DNA of 50,938 nucleotides from Myxococcota bacterium (GTDB lineage Bacteria > Myxococcota_A > UBA796 > UBA9615 > JAKLKC01). The DNA is taken from positions 1 to 50,938 of the forward strand of contig JAKLKC010000050.1 of NCBI GenBank assembly GCA_023150875.1. Direction: 5' to 3'. Shown piece after piece: positions 8,459-17,300 of the stretch. The stretch's first letter is position 1, and each line of letters begins with the position of its first letter. Made by a program: the position numbers and the translations under genes. Under the pieces are notes generated by a model. The model did no database searches. It saw nothing but the letters and a program-made list of their open reading frames with translations, and had not been told where the DNA came from.

Positions 8459-8944
8459 TTGATCGCCCAATCGGGAGCCGTGCGGGTCCTCGCCTGCCTC
8501 GCCACCCTCGGCCTGGGGGCGTGCCCCGCCGGGGACGGGGCGGACGACGACGCCGCGGACGATGACGCCGCGGACGATGACGCCGCGGACGACGACGCCG
8601 CCGACGACGACGCCACGCCGCCCGGGACGGCGCCAGTCCTGAGCGACTTCACGGTCGGTGCCGAGGGGGCGCCGGCGGGTCAGCTCCGCGCCTACTTCGC
8701 CTACGTCGACGCCGAGGGGGACGTGAGCCAGGGGATGGCGCGGATCTGGGGGGACGGGGGGAGCACCTTCCCGTTCCCCATCGAGTTCCCGGACCAGGAG
8801 AACGGCGCGTTCGTCTTCGACCTGCCCGTCGACAACCCTGGGTGGCAGTACGAGCCGGGGACCTCGTACCTGTGGCACGCCACCCTGGAGGACCGGGCGG
8901 GGAACGAGTCGGACGAGGTGACCTTCACCGCCTCGACCCCGTGA
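8459..8944 (+). CDS. Lipoprotein with (DDDAA)n linker, function unknown
   Basis: 161 aa. The start chosen is TTG 8459 with GGGGAGG six bases upstream; GTG 8480 is an alternative. The N-terminus is a lipoprotein signal with lipobox LGLGAC (C22). Directly after it come five DDDAA units, encoded by a near-perfect 15-base DNA repeat, then a compact domain of about 105 residues (VLSDFTVGAEG... to VTFTASTP) with an Ig/fibronectin-like beta pattern. It is predicted to be membrane-anchored with the Asp-rich tether extending the domain away from the lipid. It is divergent from the MopE-repeat gene and ends 21 bases from the convergent TIGR03790-like gene. Confidence 0.72.
   Translation: MIAQSGAVRVLACLATLGLGACPAGDGADDDAADDDAADDDAADDDAADDDATPPGTAPVLSDFTVGAEGAPAGQLRAYFAYVDAEGDVSQGMARIWGDGGSTFPFPIEFPDQENGAFVFDLPVDNPGWQYEPGTSYLWHATLEDRAGNESDEVTFTASTP
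8541..8615 (+). repeat. 15-base tandem repeat encoding DDDAA units
   Basis: About five copies of GACGACGACGCCGCG-like units lie in frame just after the lipobox codons of the lipoprotein gene. Copies differ only at synonymous positions (GAC/GAT, GCG/GCC). Such a repeat can change copy number by slippage, which would change tether length without a frameshift. Confidence 0.75.
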
Positions 8945-8965
8945 TCCCGGGGCGGCGGGGGGAGG

Positions 8966-10516
8966 TCAGGGCGCGCGGTCGGGGTCGAAGGGGGCGTAGA
9001 GGGGGTCGCCCACGGCCACGGTCATCCACCGCGCGAAGTAGGTGGACTGCCAGACGGCCTCGGCGAGGTTCGCGCCCCCTCCCAGGTGCCACCAGAGCTG
9101 GTCCATCTCGGGGAGGCCGAAGACGAAGGGCTCGTTCGCCGCCCCCGCCGTGGCGGTGATGCCATCCAGCACCGCGTTCACCGCGAAGTTCGAGCCTCCA
9201 TCGAGGCTGCACGCGGAGCAGGAGTCGAAGTGCATCCCGATGGCGCCGGGCGCCCAGGCGAAGCACTCGGGGTAGTTGTCGTAGCTGTACCAGCCGCTGT
9301 ACCACAGGGCGTCCGGGCAGTCCGTGGGGGCGGGAGGGGTGCCGAACTCCTCGGGGTGGGTGTCGAGGACCACGGGCCAGCCCCAACCCTTCAGGAGGGT
9401 GGCGGTGGCCTTGAGCATCCACTCCACGGACTCGTAGCTGCCCAGGTCGTCCAGGGCGGGGTCCTCGGCGTACTGCCGGTCCACGTATGCGATGCCGTCC
9501 AGCGCCCCGCTCCGGGCCAGGTCCTCCCCCTCGAGGGCGCGGTCCACCAGCGCCATCGCGTCCTCCACCGTCGGGCCGTCGAGGCGGGAGACGGGGATGA
9601 ACCCGCCTCCGGTCTCGGCCACCGCGTCCAGGGCGCGGCGGCGCTCGGGGTAGGCGAGGGCCGCGGAGTCGGCCTCCATGTAAAGGGGGTTGGGCATCAG
9701 GCCCTCGGTGCCGAAGGGCCCCGTGCCCGCGCCGACGGCGCCCAGCACGCTGTCCAGGGACACGGGCCACCAGCCGTAGGCGTCGGCGTCGTACCACGAG
9801 GGAGGGGTCAGACCCTCGACGTGGTAGGGCATGCCCAGGACGGTGACGAAGTAGGTCGCCCTCTCGCCCATGCCCGTGTCCTGGAGCCACTCCCGCACGG
9901 GGCCGCCGATCCGGTCGTCGAACTCCTCGATGGAGAGGATGGAGTCCGTCCCCGCCGACACGCTCACGACCTGGCCTTCGGGGATCCCCCGGGCGGCGGC
10001 GTAGTGGTCCGCCACCTCCAGCCCCTCGGGCACGTCCCCGTTCACCACGATCACCACCCGCTCCACGTCGCGCCGCACCACGGTCACCGCCGCTGCGGTC
10101 CTCGCCTCGGCGCAGGGGTGGGTGGCCACCAGGCGCACTTCCGTGTCGAGGAGGTTCCCCGAGAACTCCGTGGGCGTCGTCCACACCGGGGTCCGGGAGG
10201 ACGGGTCGTCCAGGGTCCCTGCAGCGACCTCCCACGCCACGGCGAGCCCGTCGACGTCCCCCAGGATCGCGGCGAGGGGGAGGGCGGAAGAGCTCCAGGC
10301 ACGGCCGGGCACCACGATGGGCGCGTCTCCGGCGAACAGGTCCGCCTCCGTGGGACCGCCGGCACACGGATCGACCGCGTCGTCGTCCGGGACGCCGCCG
10401 TCGGGACCGGGGTCCCCTTCCGGGGGCGCGCAGGCGCCGAGGAGCGCGGCGAGGACGGCTGCGTGGGGTGCGCGGAGTGCGAGGCGGGGCCGGGGCGGGG
10501 CGTCCATCGCTCCCAT
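8966..10516 (-). CDS. TIGR03790-like family lipoprotein
   Basis: 516 aa. The N-terminal signal has lipobox LLGAC (C29), followed by an acidic linker (PEGDPGPDGGVPDDD). The body resembles the TIGR03790 family of unknown function: VVIVVNGDVPEGLEVADHY with ARGIPEGQ, a YFVTVLGMPYHV segment, TATAGAANEPFVFG and the closing VGDPLYAPF. There are six to eight cysteines in the C-terminal third (DSCSACS). Two in-frame ATGs (10516, 10507) are close together and neither has a convincing ribosome site; the longer form is given. The cell location is probably the outer membrane or surface. Family assignment is from remembered motifs, not a search. Confidence 0.72.
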   Translation of the reverse strand: MGAMDAPPRPRLALRAPHAAVLAALLGACAPPEGDPGPDGGVPDDDAVDPCAGGPTEADLFAGDAPIVVPGRAWSSSALPLAAILGDVDGLAVAWEVAAGTLDDPSSRTPVWTTPTEFSGNLLDTEVRLVATHPCAEARTAAAVTVVRRDVERVVIVVNGDVPEGLEVADHYAAARGIPEGQVVSVSAGTDSILSIEEFDDRIGGPVREWLQDTGMGERATYFVTVLGMPYHVEGLTPPSWYDADAYGWWPVSLDSVLGAVGAGTGPFGTEGLMPNPLYMEADSAALAYPERRRALDAVAETGGGFIPVSRLDGPTVEDAMALVDRALEGEDLARSGALDGIAYVDRQYAEDPALDDLGSYESVEWMLKATATLLKGWGWPVVLDTHPEEFGTPPAPTDCPDALWYSGWYSYDNYPECFAWAPGAIGMHFDSCSACSLDGGSNFAVNAVLDGITATAGAANEPFVFGLPEMDQLWWHLGGGANLAEAVWQSTYFARWMTVAVGDPLYAPFDPDRAP

Positions 10517-10567
10517 CGTACATCCGGCGAGGCGGGCCGGGGCACCGGGGAGGAGGGCCCCGGTTTC

Positions 10568-11410
10568 TCAGTCCAGTCCCCGCTCCGCCAGGTCGTCCTC
10601 GTCCAGGCCCAGCCAGTGCCCGACCTCGTGGAGGGCGGTGACGCGGATCTGCTCCACCATCTCGTCCTCGGTGGCGCACTCCCTCTCGATGTTGCGCTGG
10701 AAGAGGTGGATCGTCGCCGGGGCCCCCATGTGGCCGGACGACCGCTCCCGGGCGTAGTCCGGACCGCTGAAGAGGCCCAGGAGTCGGGGATCCCAGGGGG
10801 CGTCGTCGACGATCCAGCGCTCCGGGCGCTCCTCGACGATGACCGCCACGTTGGGCATGGCGCTCCGGACCTCGTCCGGCAGGAGGTCCAGCGCCTCCTC
10901 CACCAGCGCGTCGAAGCGCTCCCGGGGGATCCGCAGGGGTTCCGACTCCTCGCCGTCCAGGTCCCACACCTCGCCGAAGGCGCGGCGCATCCCCGCCTCG
11001 TCCCCCGACTCCTCGCAGGCCAGGGCGAGCTCGTACCAGGCGTCGGCGAAGGTGGGGTCGGCGGCGACGGCGGCCTCCAGCGCCGACCGGGCCTCTCCTA
11101 CATCCCCCCGCTCCAGGGCGAGGTAGCCGCGGCCGTACAGCAGGTCGGGCTCGGCGTCGTGGACGGCGAGGCCGGCTTCCACGCAGGCGGCCGCCCCGTG
11201 GGGATCCCCCGACGCGAGGGCGCAGCGCCACTCCAGGGAGGCGATCTCGGGGGCGTCCCGGTCCAGCCCCCGGAGCTGGGCCAGGGTGGCGCGCATCGAC
11301 CGGAGGTCGGCGCGGTCGTAGGCGTCCCAGGCGCGCTCCACCAGCCGGTCGAAGCGGGATCCCCCCGCGTGGGGCCGGTCCCGGGTGGATGACGAGCGTG
11401 TGGACTTCAC
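10568..11410 (-). CDS. TPR-containing zincin-type metallopeptidase (PF06262-like)
   Basis: 280 aa. The N-terminal half has two to three TPR-like helix pairs (about residues 20-130). The C-terminal domain carries the zinc motif HEVGH (261-265) in TALHEVGHWLGLDEDDL, the hallmark of the small Zincin_1 proteins, which are usually only about 120 aa without TPRs. The GTG start overlaps the stop of the parvulin-like gene (GTGA), so expression is coupled. No signal peptide is present, so it is probably cytoplasmic. Substrate unknown. Confidence 0.85.
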   Translation of the reverse strand: MKSTRSSSTRDRPHAGGSRFDRLVERAWDAYDRADLRSMRATLAQLRGLDRDAPEIASLEWRCALASGDPHGAAACVEAGLAVHDAEPDLLYGRGYLALERGDVGEARSALEAAVAADPTFADAWYELALACEESGDEAGMRRAFGEVWDLDGEESEPLRIPRERFDALVEEALDLLPDEVRSAMPNVAVIVEERPERWIVDDAPWDPRLLGLFSGPDYARERSSGHMGAPATIHLFQRNIERECATEDEMVEQIRVTALHEVGHWLGLDEDDLAERGLD

Positions 11411-12300
11411 CGGACCTCGAAACGCGACAGGGCTTCCTCGTCCACCACGATCCCGAGGGACTCCCGGCTGCGCCGCACGAAGTCCCGCTGGACGTCCGCC
11501 TGGAGGCGGAGGCGCACCGACGGCGCCACGTCCTCGAAGAAGGGCGTGCCGGTCCTCTCCTCCACCCTCACGATCCAGGTCCGCTCCCCGTCCACCACCG
11601 GCGGGCCGATCCGGCCCGGGGGAAGGCTCCGGGCGGGGCCTTGGAGGGCGCCCGGGAGGGAACTGGCGGCGACGGGGCCCAGTCGCCCGTGCGTCCCCCG
11701 GGTCGCCTCGTCGATGGACCGGGGGACCAGGGACTCCAAGGTGGCGCCCGCCTCCAGCTCCGCCAGGGCGGAGCGCGCGGCGTCCTCCCCCGGGAACGCC
11801 ACCAGGGTCAGGGTGAGCTTGGGGTCGCCGAACTCCCCCGCGTGGTCCTGGAACCAGGCCCGGGCCTTGACGTCGTCCACCCCCGCCTCCCGCTCGGCGG
11901 TCATCAGCGCCTCGATCAGCACCGACTCCGCGGCGTAGGCCATTCGCGCCCGGACCCTCGGATCCTCGTGCAGCCCCTTCCGGCGCGCCTCGCCGACGAA
12001 GTGCCGCTCCAGGGCGAAGCGGTCCAGGAGCTCCCTCTTGTGGACCGGATCGTTCCACCACCGCTGCTGGTTCTGGGACACGAGGTCCGCGAGCTGTTGC
12101 AGATCGCCGGTGGTGACGGTCCGGCCCGCCGAGGTCGCCACGGCGTCGCCGGAGGTCGGAGGGTAGGCGACGACGAGCCCTCCGTCTCCGGTGGCCCCCT
12201 CGCCGCCTCGTCGGCCCGTCGCCACCAGCAGCCCCGCGGTCACCGCCACGGCGAAGAGCCCGGCGAGGAGGGCGATCCGCCCGGTCGAGGGGGTGCTCAT
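11407..12300 (-). CDS. Membrane-anchored parvulin-like peptidyl-prolyl isomerase
   Basis: 297 aa. A single hydrophobic segment near residues 9-28 anchors or exports the protein. The region about 75-130 (ALERHFVGEARRKGL) resembles SurA/PrsA N-terminal chaperone helices. A divergent parvulin domain follows (about 150-255; LGPVAASSLPGALQG, GPPVVDGERTWIVRV). Likely role: folding of exported proteins in the periplasm. GTG 12303 directly precedes ATG 12300; both share the GGGGGAG ribosome site. It starts 22 bases after the ABC permease gene and overlaps the metallopeptidase gene. Confidence 0.82.
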   Translation of the reverse strand: MSTPSTGRIALLAGLFAVAVTAGLLVATGRRGGEGATGDGGLVVAYPPTSGDAVATSAGRTVTTGDLQQLADLVSQNQQRWWNDPVHKRELLDRFALERHFVGEARRKGLHEDPRVRARMAYAAESVLIEALMTAEREAGVDDVKARAWFQDHAGEFGDPKLTLTLVAFPGEDAARSALAELEAGATLESLVPRSIDEATRGTHGRLGPVAASSLPGALQGPARSLPPGRIGPPVVDGERTWIVRVEERTGTPFFEDVAPSVRLRLQADVQRDFVRRSRESLGIVVDEEALSRFEVR

Positions 12301-12322
12301 CACCCCGGGCTCCCCCGCCCGC

Positions 12323-13480
12323 TCAAAGGATGCGCCGCCTCATGGCGGCGACGGAGAGGACGATGGACAGGAGGAGGAACAGGGACAGGTAGCCCATCTG
12401 GGTGTAGCCCGCGACCAGGTCGCCCCGGACCATCACGTCCCGGGCGGCCTGGGCGGAGTACGTCATGGGCAGGGACATGGCCAGGGGCTTCAGGAACTCC
12501 GGCAGGTTCTTGATCTTCCATACGATCCCGCAGAGGAAGAGCTGGGGGAACACGAAGATCGGCAGCATCTGCATCACCTGGAACTCGGAGTGGGCGAAGG
12601 TCGAGAAGAAGATCCCGAAGCCCTCCGCCGTGAGGATGGTCAGGACCAGCAGCAGGACCACCGGGAACATGCCGCCGGCGGTGGGGACGTCCAGCACGTA
12701 GAGAGCGAACCCCACGATGACGGCCGCCTGCACCATCGAGAAGGCCAGGAAGCCCCCGAAGTATCCGAGGACCAGGTCGAACCGGGTCAGGGGGGAGGCC
12801 AGCAGGCGCTCCAGCGTGCCGCCGGTGCGCTCCCGCAGGAAGCTGAGGGCGGTCATCATGAAGCCGAAGAAGAAGGCGAGGTAGGGGACGATCGCCGGCA
12901 GGTAGAAGTCGATCAGCTCCAGGTCGTGCCCGACGGCCCGCCGGATCTCGACATCCGGCGGGAGGATGTTGATCGACTCCGTGCAGCTCAAGGGGCACCC
13001 CGGGGGCGTGGTGATGGGGATCTCCGAGAGGACCCGCACCAGCGAGCGCTGGAGGCCCTGGGCGATGAGCATCACCTGCCCCGGATCGCCGCCGTCGACG
13101 TCCACGACGATGCGCCCGGGCTTCCCGGCGCTCCGGTCGGGGAGGAACTCCTTGGGGAAGGTGAAGATCGCCTGGACCTCGTCCCCACCGAGCGGGTCGG
13201 CGGCCGCGGTGGGGGGCGACACGATCTCGAAGGCCCCCTGCCCGGCGTCGGCGCCGCCGACCTCCACCAGAGCGTCCTCGAGCTGGGGCCGGTAGAAGTC
13301 GCTCGCCCCCTCGGCGACCACCGCCACCTTCATGGTCTCGCTGACGGAGTCGCGGACGACCCACGACACGAGCTGCATGATCACGACGGGGACGATGAAG
13401 ATCAGGGCCATCTCGCGCCGATCCCGGAGGACCTGCAGGAAGAGGCGGAGAGCCAGGGCGAAGGTGCGCTGGCCGCTCAC
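12323..13480 (-). CDS. ABC-2 type transporter permease
   Basis: 385 aa. Layout typical of ABC-2/DrrB-NodJ-like exporters of the YhgE/NatB type: one membrane segment near residues 25-44, a large extracytoplasmic domain (about 48-190) and five or six C-terminal membrane segments. The loop FLRERTGGTLERLLASPLTRFDLV is the ATPase-coupling region. The GTG start at 13480 overlaps the ATPase stop (GTGA). The substrate cannot be read from the sequence. Confidence 0.9.
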   Translation of the reverse strand: MSGQRTFALALRLFLQVLRDRREMALIFIVPVVIMQLVSWVVRDSVSETMKVAVVAEGASDFYRPQLEDALVEVGGADAGQGAFEIVSPPTAAADPLGGDEVQAIFTFPKEFLPDRSAGKPGRIVVDVDGGDPGQVMLIAQGLQRSLVRVLSEIPITTPPGCPLSCTESINILPPDVEIRRAVGHDLELIDFYLPAIVPYLAFFFGFMMTALSFLRERTGGTLERLLASPLTRFDLVLGYFGGFLAFSMVQAAVIVGFALYVLDVPTAGGMFPVVLLLVLTILTAEGFGIFFSTFAHSEFQVMQMLPIFVFPQLFLCGIVWKIKNLPEFLKPLAMSLPMTYSAQAARDVMVRGDLVAGYTQMGYLSLFLLLSIVLSVAAMRRRIL

Positions 13481-14208
13481 GCCCGCCTCCGGGCGAGCTG
13501 GAGGAAGGCGGACTCCACGTCGGGTGCCCCGGTCCGCGCCAGCAGGGCCTGGGCCGGCTCGCAGGCCAGGACCTCGCCGTACCGGAGCAGCGCCACCCGG
13601 CTGCAGCGGCTGGCCTCGTCCAGGTGGTGGGTCGACACGATGATCGTGGTGCCCTGGGAGTTCATCTTCAGGAAGTAGTCCCAGAACGCGGCCCGGAGTT
13701 CGGGATCGACACCCACCGTGGGCTCGTCGAGGATCACCAGGTCCGGCTCGTGGAGGATCGCCACGGCGAGGGAGGCGCGACGGCGCATGCCCCCCGAGAG
13801 CTCCCGCACCCGGTCGTCGGCCCGGTCCGGCAGGTCCACCAGCGCGAGGATCTCGTCGATCCGCCGGCGCCGTCGGCGCGCGTCCATGCCGAAGACCTGC
13901 CCGAAGAAGTTGAGGTTCTCCCGCACCGTCAGGTCGGGGTAGAGGGCCTCGTCCTGGGGCATGTACCCGATACGGCCCCGGGGACGGGGGTCGGGCATGC
14001 GGTGGCCCAGGACCTCGACGACGCCGCTGTCCGGGAGGCCCAGGCCCATGATCATCCGGTACAGCGTGGTCTTGCCGGCCCCGTTGGGTCCGATGACTCC
14101 GAGGGAGTCACCGTAGGGCACGTCCAGGGTGATGCCGCGCAGCACGTCCCTGCCGCCGAGCTTCAAGCGGACGTCCTGGAGCTTGATTGCGAGAGGGTCG
14201 CCACCCAT
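13477..14208 (-). CDS. ABC transporter ATP-binding protein (exporter type)
   Basis: 243 aa. Walker A GPNGAGKT (40-47), signature LSGGMRRRASLA, Walker B LVILDEPTVGVD and H-loop STHH are all intact. The sequence is of the CcmA/DrrA/NatA export class. The start is the ATG at 14208 (MGGDPLAIKL). It forms one unit with the permease, parvulin-like and zincin genes downstream. It lies 111 bases from the 3' end of the giant regulator gene, on the same strand. Confidence 0.93.
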   Translation of the reverse strand: MGGDPLAIKLQDVRLKLGGRDVLRGITLDVPYGDSLGVIGPNGAGKTTLYRMIMGLGLPDSGVVEVLGHRMPDPRPRGRIGYMPQDEALYPDLTVRENLNFFGQVFGMDARRRRRRIDEILALVDLPDRADDRVRELSGGMRRRASLAVAILHEPDLVILDEPTVGVDPELRAAFWDYFLKMNSQGTTIIVSTHHLDEASRCSRVALLRYGEVLACEPAQALLARTGAPDVESAFLQLARRRA

Positions 14209-14318
14209 GGCGGCGCATTCTAGGGAAGTCCGTGCGCGAGGGGAAGGGTGGGCGGCGGCCAGGGCCGCGCCTCCGGGGATCCTCGGGTCCGGTGAGGCGC
14301 GTCGGGAGGCAGGGGGAC

Positions 14319-17300
14319 CTACGACCCGGCGTCGGGGACCGCCTCGCTCCGGCGCGACGAGCGCCGCTCCTCCCACTGGCGCAACTTGTTGCGGACGGTC
14401 TGGCGGGTGACCCCCAGGGAGCGGGCGACCTGCTCCACCGCCCCCCGTCCGGCGTGCCGGGCCAGCTCCTGGCGGATGATCTCCGCCTCGATCTCCAGGA
14501 TCCGGTCCTTGAGCTGCCAGCCCCCCGCGGCCTGGAGGTCGACGTCGTAGCCCGCGAGGTCCAGGATCCGCACCGTCTCGCCCCCGCGCAGGCGGGCCAC
14601 GACGCGCTCCACCGTCAGGCGCAGCTCCCGCACGTTCCCGGGCCACTCGTGATCCATCAGCCACCGGACCGCCTCCTCGGTGAAGGCGGGGGGTTCCAGC
14701 CGGCGCCTCTCCTCGCCGACGTCCCCGCACTGGACGAGGACGCGCTCCACCAGGGGAGGGACGTCGTCGGGACGCTCCCGGAGCGGGGGGATGTGGATGA
14801 GGGTTTCCGCCAGCTCGCAGTAGGCGTCCGAGGCGAAGGCGCCCCGGGCCGCCTCGGCGGCCAGGTCCCGCCGGGACAGACCGATGACGTCCGTCGTCCC
14901 CCCCGCCTCGGCGAGGAGGACCCGGAGGGCCTCGGCGGGCACCTTCTCGACGTGGGAGACCACCACCGTCCCCCCGCGCGCCTGCTGGACCCCCCGGGCC
15001 AGGATGGAGGACGCGCCGCCGTGGGGGAGGCGGGATCCGTCGACCTCGACCAGGTCGCCCCGGGGTGCTCCCGCCGCCTGGATCCGGCAGCGCCGGTGCA
15101 GGGAGCTGGCGACCAGCCTCTTGCCGGTGCCCGCCTCGCCCACGATGGCGACCCGGCGCCCCGTGGGGCGGGTGACGAGGTCGTCGACCTGCTCCATTAC
15201 CCGGAACGTGGCGGGCGAGGCTCCCACGAACCCGTAGTCACCCCGCCATGCGGCGAAGTGGTAGCGGGAGCGGAGGCGGTGCTCGGTGCCCCTCAGCTCG
15301 TCGAGCAGGGCCGTGGCGAGCCGGGACATGCGCCGCAGTGTCTCCGTGCGCCTCCCCGTGAAGAGGCCGGGGCGCTCGTGGTGGTCCAGGTAGAGCACCC
15401 CCAGCACCCGCCCACGGGCGGCGAGGGGCCAGCAGGCCACCGAGCGCAGCCGCTCCCGGCGGATGGTCAGGAAGCTGGAGAAGTCGGGGTTGGAGCAGGC
15501 GTCCTCGGCGATGATGGGCCTGCCCGTCCGGAGGCACTCCGCCACCAGGGAGTGGCAGACCTCCCGAGCCTCGTGGGGGCGGATCTGGTAGAGGCAGCGG
15601 CGGGTCCCCGGCGCGACCCGGCCGCCGCCGTCGACCTCGATGAGGAACCCGCGGTCGGCCTCCAGGAGGCGGATCGCCTCCCCCAGCAGGCTGCGGGTGA
15701 GCCTGCCCCAGTCCTGCAGTCCCTGGGCCCTCTCCAGGACGCTGTCGATCACCGCGAGCCGCGAGGCGTCCTGGTCGCCCCCCGCCCAAGGGGGGCCGTG
15801 CCCGGCGGTCGCCGCCTCCACCCAGCTCCTGCGGCGCCGCAGCATCTCGGCGCCGACGGAGTCCCCCGCGCCTTCCAGCCGCTCCTCTTCGCGCCGAAGA
15901 AGCCCCGAAGCCACGTCGAGGTGACGGGCCACCTCGTCCATGCCGTCCGCCGCGGGGTCGCCCCGTGGGCCCTCCGCTTCGGCGAGCTTCGCCTCGACTT
16001 CTGCAACGTCCGCGGCCAGCCCGAGCTCCCGGTACAGCCCGATCGCCTCCCGCCACCGCGTGGCGGCGCCCTCCACCCGCCCCTGGCGGGCCTGGGCCTC
16101 TCCCAGGAGCACGAGCAGGCGGGCCCGGACCGACGTGCCGAGGGGGCCTGGGGAGGGATCGGCCTCCCCCAGGGCCTCCAGGGCGATGGACTGGGCCCGC
16201 TCGAGCTGGCCGCACCGCACGAGCGCGTCCACCACGCTCGCCGCGGCCTTCCTCGCCTCGATGAGGTTGCCGAGCTGGAGGAACAGCGCGCGGGCTCGCT
16301 CCAGCGGTTGGAGGCACTCCCCGGCGTGGTCGGCGTGGAGCAGCGTGAGGCCGAGGTTGAGGGACGCCGTGGCCAGCCCCACCTGGTCGTAGGACGCCTC
16401 TGCCTCCCTGAGGGCCGCCTGGAACATGGACACGGCCTCGCCGACCTCGCCGGAGCGCCGGGCCAGGAGCGCCAGGTTGTGGAGGGCGCTGAACGAGAGG
16501 CGCCGGTCGCCCAGTCGCTCCGCCCTCTCCGCCGCGTCCCGGTAGTCCTTCCGAGCGCCCTCCCCGTCCCCCGCGAGCATCCGCCCGTTGCCGCGGGCCA
16601 GGACCAGCCGGCCGAGGATGGACTCGTCCCCCCCCGCGGCCGCCTCGGCCAGGGCCTGGTCCGCCTCGGCCAGGCCCTCCTGGATCCTCCCCGCCCGGCA
16701 GAGGGCCTGGGAGCGGCGGAGCCGGACGGGGGTGAGGTGGTGAACCCCGAGGCCGGGCTCCGCCAGCATCTCCGCAGTCCGGGCGAGAGCCGAGTCCAGG
16801 TCGAGGGCCGCGAGGTCTGCCTCCACCAGGCGCAGGCCGATCCGAGCCATGGCGTCGGAGCGGGCCTCCCCCCGCGGGAGCATCCGGGCGGACCTCCAGG
16901 CCCCCTCCAGCAGGTCCCTCCCCGTGGCCGTCTCCCCCAACCGAAGCACGCAGGTCCCCGCGAGCTCCTGACAGGCGGCTCGGTCCGCCTCGTCGATGCC
17001 CGGCGCGGCGGCGCAGCGGCGGGCCAGGGCCAGGAAGCCGTCCGGCGGCCCCGGGGGGTCCGGCATCCGGCCCAGGCGGGCGAGTTCCGCCGCCGCGAGG
17101 GCGGAGGCCCCGGCTCCGAGCAGGTGCTCCAGCCACTCCAGGTGGACCGCCGAACCCAGCACGGTGGCATCCCCCGACTTGGCCTCGGCGGCGGCGGCGT
17201 GGAGGGCCTCCCGTCTCGCCTCGGGCACCCCGGAGGCTAGGGCCGCCGCCAGGTCGGGATCGGCGACCCTGGCGGAGTCGTCTCCGCGCCCCCGGTCGAG

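Noticed and set aside
6016-8565. 849-aa open frame on the plus strand opposite the MopE-repeat gene
   Set aside because: It is the mirror of GAC/TGC-rich repeat codons, reads as a monotonous Val/Ala/Gly repeat and has no start context. The minus-strand product has a signal peptide and a known repeat.
14187-17240. 1017-aa plus-strand frame opposite the giant regulator
   Set aside because: Low-complexity Pro/Gly/Arg composition with no motif; it is the shadow of a gene with clear TPR, GAF and AAA+ domains.
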